Shown here: one piece after another, positions 40,626 through 47,498 of the stretch
Numbering within the stretch: position 1 is the first letter of the stretch
How the letters are laid out: each line of letters opens with the position of its first letter
Source: Ruminococcus sp.
Lineage (GTDB): Bacteria > Bacillota > Clostridia > Oscillospirales > Acutalibacteraceae
Assembly: GCA_017457955.1 (NCBI GenBank)
Contig: JAFTGL010000004.1
Location: 62,001 to 126,000 of the forward strand
Direction of reading: 5' to 3'
Length of the DNA stretch: 64,000 nucleotides
Program-made: the position numbers and the translations under genes
Notes under the pieces: generated by a model
Databases searched by the model: none
Told to the model about the DNA's origin: nothing
The model's input: the letters and a program-made list of their open reading frames with translations, nothing else

Positions 40626-41450
40626 TTATACTTTTGCGTTCTTAAATTCTTTGCTGTGATAGAGATACAGCAGCAGGGGAGGGATCATGAAGATGACGCC
40701 GCAGGCGAAGATGATCCCGGGATCGGTGGAAGCGTAGCTGCTCAGCGCGACCGAGAGGGGATATTTGTTCTCGTCGGAGATATAGATGATGACCTGCTCG
40801 ACCATGTTCCAGTTGTCAATAAAGGTCAGGATCATCAGCGCGGCAACGCCGCCCTTGATCTGGGGCAGGACGATCCTGAACAGGATCTTGAATGCCGACG
40901 CGCCGTCAAGCTGTGCCGCCTCGATGGTTTCATCCGGTACATAGCGCATGTACTGTCTGAGCAGACACACGCCGAACGCCGTGAACGAGGACGGCAGGAT
41001 CAGCGCCCAGATGGTGTCGAGCAGTCCCAGCCGCTGGATCATCATGTAGTTCGGCACCATCGTTACCCACGACGGCAGGATCAGCAGGATGATAAAGAGG
41101 AAGAACAGCGTATCCCGCAGGGGAAATTTCAGCTTTGTGAACGCGAACGCCGCGAAGAACGATACAAGGCTCTGTATCGCGACGATCGGGACGGTGATCA
41201 GCAGAGAGTTCCAGAACAGGTTGAGAAATTGCGGCCGTCTTAAAAACACCTGATAATACTGCTCCAGGCTGAAATTGTCGGGGATCAGATGGAAGCGGGC
41301 GAAATGCTCGGACGAAGTCGTATAAGCGTCTGTGATCTCACTCGACGACATCACGGAGTTTGCCAGCATATAAATGACGGGCAGCAAAAAGAGCAGGAGG
41401 ATCAGTGCGAGCAGAAGATATTTTCCGACGCGGATCAAGTGCTTTTTCAT
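40626..41450 (-). CDS. Carbohydrate ABC permease, MalG/LacG type
   Basis: 274 residues. The start YLLLALILLLFLLPVIYMLA is the standard first helix. The EAA loop is ETIEAAQLDGASAFKILFRI and is followed by VLPQIKGGVAALMILTF. Six membrane segments are expected, and length fits the family. It overlaps the partner permease by 4 bp. It should form the import channel with it; the ATPase is encoded elsewhere, as is common for sugar importers that share MsmK-like ATPases. Confidence 0.88.
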   Translation of the reverse strand: MKKHLIRVGKYLLLALILLLFLLPVIYMLANSVMSSSEITDAYTTSSEHFARFHLIPDNFSLEQYYQVFLRRPQFLNLFWNSLLITVPIVAIQSLVSFFAAFAFTKLKFPLRDTLFFLFIILLILPSWVTMVPNYMMIQRLGLLDTIWALILPSSFTAFGVCLLRQYMRYVPDETIEAAQLDGASAFKILFRIVLPQIKGGVAALMILTFIDNWNMVEQVIIYISDENKYPLSVALSSYASTDPGIIFACGVIFMIPPLLLYLYHSKEFKNAKV

Positions 41451-42301
41451 CCGTTATCACTTCTCCTCTCTATCAGGAATGTGACCAGCATGATCGTGAT
41501 GACGAAAATGCTCAGTATGATCGAAGCCGTGCTCAGGCGGGGATAGTTGAGGTTGTAGAAGTTGTTGTTCATGAAGTGCTGGACCATATACACGTTTTCG
41601 TCGGGATACATCCCGTACAGCAGGTACGCTTCGCGGAAGATCTTGAACGAGCTGATGACCGTGAGCAGGAGCACAAAGAAGGTCGTCGGTCTGAGGAGGG
41701 GCAGGACGATTTTTCGGATGACCTGCGAGCGGCTTGCGCCGTCCAGATAGGCGAACTCCCGAACGTCCTTCGGGATCTTTTTCAGTCCTGCCGAGAAGAG
41801 GATGATGTTGTAGGCGCAGTTCTTCCAGATGAATATGACGATCAGCAGCGCCATCGACCACGGACCCTTGAAGAAGATGATCGGATCGAGCCCGAGCTTT
41901 TGCAAAAGGTTGTTGACTACGCCGTAATCGGTGAAGAAGATCTGCCAGACATAGATAACGGACGCGGCAGGGACGATCAGCGGCGAGAGAAACAGCGAGC
42001 CGATCAGGTCGGTGAACTTCTTGAAGGTGGAGAGGAACAGCGAGATCAGCAGGGGAATGACGATCGCCAGCGGAACGGCGATCACCGTGAAAATGGCGGT
42101 GTTCTTCATGCTCAGCCAGAAGGTATTGGATTTCATTAGCGCGATAAAGTTATTGAACCCGACAAATTGATTTTGCAGGGTGAAGCCGTAGTACAGGCTG
42201 ATACAGTATGGGATCAGATAAAAGAGGAAGATCCCGATGAGGGCGGGCAGCGCAAAGCCCGCTCCTGTCCATGCTTGCTTTGTTTTCAGTTTCATCATCA
42301 T
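41447..42301 (-). CDS. Carbohydrate ABC permease, MalF/UgpA type
   Basis: 284 residues. First helix WTGAGFALPALIGIFLFYLI; periplasmic GFTLQNQFVGFNNFIALMKS; EAA loop EFAYLDGASRSQVIRKIVLP. The start is ambiguous among three adjacent ATG codons (42301, 42298, 42295). The first overlaps the binding-protein stop (ATGA) and is used here; upstream codons in frame would extend 24 residues into that gene. It pairs with the MalG-type permease. Confidence 0.85.
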   Translation of the reverse strand: MMMKLKTKQAWTGAGFALPALIGIFLFYLIPYCISLYYGFTLQNQFVGFNNFIALMKSNTFWLSMKNTAIFTVIAVPLAIVIPLLISLFLSTFKKFTDLIGSLFLSPLIVPAASVIYVWQIFFTDYGVVNNLLQKLGLDPIIFFKGPWSMALLIVIFIWKNCAYNIILFSAGLKKIPKDVREFAYLDGASRSQVIRKIVLPLLRPTTFFVLLLTVISSFKIFREAYLLYGMYPDENVYMVQHFMNNNFYNLNYPRLSTASIILSIFVITIMLVTFLIERRSDNG

Positions 42302-43689
42302 TCCAAAAGATAGATCCTTGTTGCGGAGGAAAGGTCGTCGGCGCATTTGTCTGCGTCGATTTTTCCGTCCCAATAGTTTTGTAAGATCGGTATAGCGACG
42401 TTTCTGTCGTAGTTTGAGCGGTAAAGGTCGGCGTACAGATCGACGGAGTTGATATGCTCGATGTGATCGATCAGAGCCATTGTCGTCGGACTCAGCTCTT
42501 CCTTGTCGCCGAGATCCTCGCCGTAGGCGCCGATACGGTTGTAGGCGGTTCTGATGCAGCTTTCAAAAGCGGAGTTCAGAACAGGCAGATAGTCGCCGCC
42601 ACCGCCTGCCCAGTATTCTTCGTCCGTACCCGTATACAGATTTTGCAGATGATTACCGAGCAGATATTTGAGGAAGGCAGATACCTTATCCTCTTTCTTT
42701 GTAGCGGCATTGACAAAGAGCGCGTCCGCGATCGCCGCGGAGTAGGTCGTCTCATCCTTCTCGAAGCAGGAATACAGCACAGGCTCCTTTACTTTCAGTG
42801 CAAAGTCAACTCCCTCGGGCAGATCTGTCAGCCACTCCATCCATATCGGATTGGAGTGAGATAAGATAGAGGGGAACAAGTAGGCATTTCCCGAATCGGA
42901 CGCGGAAACTCCCGACGCTTCCGAGAGGGAGATCTCCGACTGCTTTCTCAGAGCAGTCAGCAACTCCAGCTTCTCTTTGAAATCCTCGTCAAATGAGCAG
43001 GTTTTGTTCTCGTAGTCTATCTGTGTATTCACCAGCCTGAGGATCAGATTGTCTGCTGTGATCCCGCTGCTCTGCGCCTCGTTAGTGATACAGCGGTATT
43101 CGCTGGGGTCTTGCAGATAATCCGCGAATACCTCGTCCATGTTGTCGAAGGTGAGACGGTAGCCCTGCTCTGTCGGCATGTCGTATGCTTCGAATACTCC
43201 TTTTTCGCCGACCAGGACAGGGACGCTGAAGAACGCGGGGATGAAATACCGTTTTCCGTCATAAACGCCCGCGTCAAGGATCGTCTGGTTGTACAGACTC
43301 AGGTCGAGCTTATCCTCGGAGGTGTCGTTTTCAATCAGCTCATTCAAGTCGTAGAACGCGCCGTTCTGGATCATCTTCTCAAACGGAAGATCCTGATAAT
43401 TGGAGAACAGATCGGGGCCGCCGCCTGCCATGACTTCAATGTTCAGCCGCTGGCTCATGGTCTCATAATTCTCAAATTCGATCAGGTTGATTTTCATATC
43501 CTCGGTCGAATGAGAGGTGCACCAGCGGTTATAGCGCTTGATGGTCTCGGTCATGTCGTCCGGATACTCTGCGGTATAGTAGTAGGTCAGCTGACCGCTG
43601 TCAGCCGTTTCGCCGCTGCTGCACGCGCAGTACAGCGGTATGAGCGTCAGGGTCAATAAAAAACAAATGAACTTTTTCGTAGCGATCAC
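42298..43689 (-). CDS. Extracellular solute-binding lipoprotein, family 1-like
   Basis: 463 residues from a GTG at 43689. The signal ends at LIPLYCAC with a lipobox-like Cys. Mature motifs typical of sugar-type binding proteins are YETMSQRLNIEVMAGGGPDL, FSNYQDLPFEKMIQNGAFYD and KRYFIPAFFSVPVLVG. A Gly-rich YWAGGGGDYLP run lies near residue 380. The ribosome binding site is poor (AGGGTG), so the start is less certain. It presumably delivers a sugar or similar solute to the two permeases that follow. Confidence 0.8.
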   Translation of the reverse strand: MIATKKFICFLLTLTLIPLYCACSSGETADSGQLTYYYTAEYPDDMTETIKRYNRWCTSHSTEDMKINLIEFENYETMSQRLNIEVMAGGGPDLFSNYQDLPFEKMIQNGAFYDLNELIENDTSEDKLDLSLYNQTILDAGVYDGKRYFIPAFFSVPVLVGEKGVFEAYDMPTEQGYRLTFDNMDEVFADYLQDPSEYRCITNEAQSSGITADNLILRLVNTQIDYENKTCSFDEDFKEKLELLTALRKQSEISLSEASGVSASDSGNAYLFPSILSHSNPIWMEWLTDLPEGVDFALKVKEPVLYSCFEKDETTYSAAIADALFVNAATKKEDKVSAFLKYLLGNHLQNLYTGTDEEYWAGGGGDYLPVLNSAFESCIRTAYNRIGAYGEDLGDKEELSPTTMALIDHIEHINSVDLYADLYRSNYDRNVAIPILQNYWDGKIDADKCADDLSSATRIYLLE

Positions 43690-43747
43690 CCTATATCTTT
43701 ATTACGGGTTCATGATAATATAAGAATCTGTTTTTTATCTGTAGATT

Positions 43748-43791
43748 TTTAAGGAAAAATAGTTTATAGTTATACTACAGGTAAACTACAG
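43748..43791 (+). promoter_or_regulatory. Promoter with 11-bp-spaced ACTACAG direct repeats
   Basis: TTTAAG (43748-43753), 17 bp, TATACT (43771-43776). ACTACAG occurs at 43774-43780 and again at 43785-43791, an 11-bp period typical of OmpR-family sites. It lies in the divergent spacer, so it could also control the minus-strand transporter. Confidence 0.5.
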
Positions 43792-43810
43792 ACGGAGAAG
43801 GTAGGATATT

Positions 43811-44497
43811 ATGGGTGGTAGTATGTATCGGATACTTTTGGTTGAGGACGATCCGCATATCCGCGAGATGATATGCGACTATTTTGACGATAAAAGCGGC
43901 GGCGAGCTAAGTGTGGAGACCGCCTGCGACGGTCAGCAGGGCGTCGAAAAAGCGTATGAAAACGCCTATGATGTATTGGTATTGGACGTTATGCTGCCGC
44001 AGATGGACGGTTTTGAGATCTGCCGCGAGGTGCGCAGACACAGCGACGTGCCGATCATCTTCCTGACCGCGAGAGTCGCCGAAGAGGATATGCTCAGGGG
44101 TTATGCCCTCGGATGTGACGACTATGTCACAAAGCCGTTTCCGCTCTCGGTGTTGTATGAGAAGGTCCGCGCGTTGATCAAGCGCTCCAAGGGACTGGTG
44201 CGCTCGCCGATGCTGTCGGCAGGCGCGATCACCGTGAACCCGAATAACGGCAAGGTTTTTTCCGACGGGGAAGAGGTCAGGCTGACCGCGAGGGAGTACG
44301 CGATCCTTAAAATTCTTTTAGAGAATAAAGGTGCGATCGTCAGCCGCGAGAGCATTCTCGTCAGGCTGTGGGGTTATGACACCGACGCCGACGAGCGTGT
44401 GCTTGACAATCATCTGAAAAACCTGAGAAAAGCGCTGGGGGATAACGGCAAGCGCATCAAGACCGTTGTCCGCCGCGGTTACAGGATCGAGGAGTAA
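43811..44497 (+). CDS. OmpR/PhoB-family response regulator
   Basis: 228 residues. Receiver: LLVEDDPHIREMI, phospho-acceptor Asp in VLVLDVMLPQMDGFE, FLTARV, DDYVTKPF. Winged helix: VRLTAREYAILKILLENKGA and RVLDNHLKNLRKALGDNGKR, ending VRRGYRIEE. All key residues are present. The start at 43811 follows AAGGTAGG; an ATG at 43823 is possible. The kinase gene begins 1 bp after its stop. Confidence 0.92.
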   Translation: MGGSMYRILLVEDDPHIREMICDYFDDKSGGELSVETACDGQQGVEKAYENAYDVLVLDVMLPQMDGFEICREVRRHSDVPIIFLTARVAEEDMLRGYALGCDDYVTKPFPLSVLYEKVRALIKRSKGLVRSPMLSAGAITVNPNNGKVFSDGEEVRLTAREYAILKILLENKGAIVSRESILVRLWGYDTDADERVLDNHLKNLRKALGDNGKRIKTVVRRGYRIEE

Positions 44498-44498
44498 T

Positions 44499-46235
44499 AT
44501 GGAAAAGAAGCTCAGAAAACAGCGCAGAAGGCTTGTTGTCAGAATATCCGCCATCCTGCTTGCGGTATGGCTGATCCTTTCCGGCGCTTATGCAGTCGTC
44601 GCGTTTCTGGATGAAAAGGAACGCGCGTATAACGACTCAAGGATCGCTTTCTCCGATCTGACAGAAGCGGTCAGTCTGCCGGACAACAGCTTTTTCGCGA
44701 TTGATGAGGCGCGGAAAAGTGCTGTGGCAGAAAACCGTATTGATCTAAGCGGCGGACAGAACGGTGATGAGCATAACGTCGATGTGACGATCATCGCGTC
44801 ACGGATAAAGGATAAGGTCGATTTCGGCGATATCCTCAATATCTGCTTTACCTCGGAAACAGAGGATCCCGAATACCGTGAATCGCATTTCGGCTATCTC
44901 AGCTTCAAGAGCTTTCGTGGTTCGATGACCGATGAGCAGTATGAAAAGATTCTCTCTTATCTCGATCATCAGCCCGCGGATGATTCTTACTACGAGCTTC
45001 TGTGCACGGAGTTTTACCGTACCGCTGACAATCAGCTCCTTCCCAAGACCGTACAGATCGTATTGACCAAGGATGCCTATAAATGGTATGTGCAGGATAC
45101 CGTGACAGAGACCTTTGAGCTTGAGCCTGCGGGAACTGAGGGTTTATCGCTTCACCATATCTCCTATCTGGACCGCAATGAGATCCCCGAAGAATTCATC
45201 CGCAATGCCTTCGGCGGCAGTCTGATCAAAACGGCACAGCGGCTGTCGCAGGAGAACGACAGCGGTCATAGCGGGGAAGAAGAATTGCTCAGGGAATCTC
45301 TCACCACATATCTCTATTATGATCACGAAGCTGTCACCGCGTGGCTGACGGATGTCTCTTATGAAGAATATGAGAAAATCTTGGAGAAATATGGATATTT
45401 CTCCTTCACACCCGAGGAGAAGCGTTACGACGTCTATTACGCAAGGCGGCTGGATATCCTTGACGGCTGTGAGTATAACATCTTGAACACGGCGGTGATC
45501 CTGCTGATCTTCTTTTTGACGATCGGCGTCATCCTCACTGTGATGATGTGGAAGAGCATGAAAACGCAGATGATCGAGGAACAAAAGCGCCGTGATATGA
45601 CCAACGCTCTCGCGCACGATATCAAAACGCCGCTGTTTATCCTCTCGGGTTACGCGGATAATCTTAAGGAGAATGTGCAGACCGAAAAGCGCGCGCACTA
45701 TGCCGACGTGATCGTTGAACAGTCGCGGGAGGTCAACCGACGGGTCAACCGCATGCTGGAGCTGAGCAAGCTCGATTCGCCCGATTTCGTGCCGAAGAAG
45801 CAGGAATTTGATTTGGCAGAGCTTGTCTCGGAAATTTTGCGCTATTATGAAGCGCTGTCCGACGGGAAGCGTATCGAGTGCCGCGCGGGTAATTGTACTG
45901 TCAACGCCGACAGAGACCTGATAAAAAGGGCTGTCGAAAACCTCATTGATAACGCCGTCAAGTATTCCGATCCCGATTCTGTCATCACGATCAGCGTAAC
46001 AAACAACACGCTTGAAGTATCCAACGTCTGTTCCTCAGTAATGGGGTCAGACCTCAAAACGATGGCCCGACCTTTTGCCCGTGGCGATAAAGCCCGTACC
46101 TCGGAAAAAGCCGTGCAGGGCTCGGGACTGGGGCTATCCATCGTCAAGGCGGTATGTGATCTTCACCGTATGAAGCTGACGGATACGGTGCATGATAAAA
46201 CCGTTACTTTCACGATAAGCGGTTTCTCAAAGTGA
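44499..46235 (+). CDS. Membrane sensor histidine kinase
   Basis: 578 residues. TM1 about 15-37; a large extracytoplasmic region about 38-330 without a recognised ligand domain; TM2 about 331-353; HisKA box ALAHDIKTPLFILSGYADNL (phospho-His in AHDIK); HATPase with N-box ENLIDNAVKYSDP and G-box GSGLGLSIVKAVC. The cognate regulator is the preceding gene. The ATG at 44499 follows GAGGAG. The unusually large sensor region, together with divergence from the transporter operon, suggests that it senses a solute or an antimicrobial at the surface. Confidence 0.9.
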   Translation: MEKKLRKQRRRLVVRISAILLAVWLILSGAYAVVAFLDEKERAYNDSRIAFSDLTEAVSLPDNSFFAIDEARKSAVAENRIDLSGGQNGDEHNVDVTIIASRIKDKVDFGDILNICFTSETEDPEYRESHFGYLSFKSFRGSMTDEQYEKILSYLDHQPADDSYYELLCTEFYRTADNQLLPKTVQIVLTKDAYKWYVQDTVTETFELEPAGTEGLSLHHISYLDRNEIPEEFIRNAFGGSLIKTAQRLSQENDSGHSGEEELLRESLTTYLYYDHEAVTAWLTDVSYEEYEKILEKYGYFSFTPEEKRYDVYYARRLDILDGCEYNILNTAVILLIFFLTIGVILTVMMWKSMKTQMIEEQKRRDMTNALAHDIKTPLFILSGYADNLKENVQTEKRAHYADVIVEQSREVNRRVNRMLELSKLDSPDFVPKKQEFDLAELVSEILRYYEALSDGKRIECRAGNCTVNADRDLIKRAVENLIDNAVKYSDPDSVITISVTNNTLEVSNVCSSVMGSDLKTMARPFARGDKARTSEKAVQGSGLGLSIVKAVCDLHRMKLTDTVHDKTVTFTISGFSK

Positions 46236-46272
46236 TCGACAGCGTCGGGACAGCCGTAAAGAAGCAAAAGAA

Positions 46273-46312
46273 AAGTGCTCCTCAGCATATGCGTGTTGAG
46301 GAGCACTTCATC
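46273..46312. terminator. Terminator after the histidine kinase
   Basis: AAGTGCTCCTCA (46273-46284) pairs perfectly with TGAGGAGCACTT (46297-46308) around a 12-base loop. It lies between convergent genes and could serve both. Confidence 0.7.
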
Positions 46313-46339
46313 ATTTCAGATTATTATTACAAATGAGGG

Positions 46340-47290
46340 TTAATAATTGTTTTTGCTGTGTAGGGCGGCGTAGGTTTTCATGAGCGCTTCGTTTTTTGAC
46401 GCGCTCTGCATCGCCTGCGCCTGAGCGCCGACCAGCGTCGCCGCGGCGAGCTTCGGATCGGTCAGCGCCTTCGCGTATTGCAGGCTCTGTAACAGATCCT
46501 TATCGCCCTGCGTTAAAGAAATGCTTTCAATACCGATCGAGCAGATAACAAACCCTCGCTCTTTGACCCATTGTTCGTTGATGATCTCTTCCGCCGAAGA
46601 AATGATCTCGTCCGCCTTTATCGACAGCGCGTATGCCGAGGTGCCCTCGGTACAATGCTTTGCCAACGCCTGTCTTAAAACGGCGTTCAGCTCAGTCGTC
46701 AGCTGGGGAAGAACGGTGGACGTCATCACTGTGGAGGTGGAATTGCCGCACACCTTCTTATAAAAGGTGGCAGGATCGGCGATACGGAACGAGAACATGC
46801 CGCCCAGCGTGATCACCGCGTCGATGCTCGCTCCCGTGTTCCGCTCCGTGAGATTGATCGGGACTTTTACCGCAAAGGGATTGCTCATGTGTTCTTTCAG
46901 GTCAAGATACATGATGATCTGATAGATCGCCGCGACGCCGCCGTAGCCGAAGCGCTCAAAGCTCTGTTTCGCAATCGATTTCAGCCCGCCCTTGTGAAAG
47001 ACGCTTCCCGTGCGGCTGCTGTGATAGGTGTTTTCACCGGGGGTATCATAGACGCCGATGACCTCGCCCTTGTCGATCGCCAAGGCGCATTGACCGTCGT
47101 GCACGATGACGGTGGAGCCGTCGCTGATGACGTTTTCTTCTCCTTTGGTGTTGGATGATCTCGCTCCTGTCTTTTTCACGGCGCGCTGAGCCAAAACATT
47201 CTGAGGAAAACTGCCGCAGGAGTATATCTCCAGCCACTGGTCGGCAAGCGTCCCGCCGACGGACCCTGCCGCCGCTTTGAAAATCCCCAT
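46340..47290 (-). CDS. SPFH-domain protein, YdjI-like
   Basis: 316 residues. WLEIYSCGSFPQNVLAQRAV near the start, NVISDGSTVIVHDGQCALAI and GVYDTPGENTYH match the YdjI / 'virion core'-like SPFH family; a helical tail (AAATLVGAQAQAMQSASKNE) follows the band-7 part. The C-terminal zinc ribbon present in some members is absent. In Bacillus the homologue localises with phage-shock-like envelope stress proteins. The gene stands alone. The start follows AGGTGAAACC. Confidence 0.82.
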   Translation of the reverse strand: MGIFKAAAGSVGGTLADQWLEIYSCGSFPQNVLAQRAVKKTGARSSNTKGEENVISDGSTVIVHDGQCALAIDKGEVIGVYDTPGENTYHSSRTGSVFHKGGLKSIAKQSFERFGYGGVAAIYQIIMYLDLKEHMSNPFAVKVPINLTERNTGASIDAVITLGGMFSFRIADPATFYKKVCGNSTSTVMTSTVLPQLTTELNAVLRQALAKHCTEGTSAYALSIKADEIISSAEEIINEQWVKERGFVICSIGIESISLTQGDKDLLQSLQYAKALTDPKLAAATLVGAQAQAMQSASKNEALMKTYAALHSKNNY

Positions 47291-47358
47291 GGTTTCACCT
47301 CCGCATAACAGATTTATATGCTCAAATACTATAATATTTTTACTCTTAAGTCAAATGA

Positions 47359-47393
47359 TTTTTGGTATGATAATCAGTCAGAGTTATGAGAAT
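47359..47393 (+). promoter_or_regulatory. 35-bp conserved upstream element, copy 1
   Basis: The element contains TTTTTGGTATGATA, then TCAGTCA, then TGAGAAT. It matches 54357-54391, upstream of the V-ATPase operon, at 30 of 35 positions with no gap. TGGTATGAT within it fits an extended -10. It lies 106 bp before the secreted-protein gene; a TATATT (47443-47448) further down could be the actual -10. Confidence 0.55.
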
Positions 47394-47498
47394 TTGATTC
47401 AACTTTTTATTGAATAATATTTACTTTTTGGAAGGAATATGGTATATTAAACTGGATTAAGAGTCGCTTGCTGTCGATTTTTATTACAGGAGGGTATT

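Noticed and set aside
40584-42139. Long open frames on the plus strand opposite the sugar permeases
   Set aside because: Highly charged, low-complexity translations (runs of D, E, R, Q) typical of the reverse strand of membrane-protein genes.
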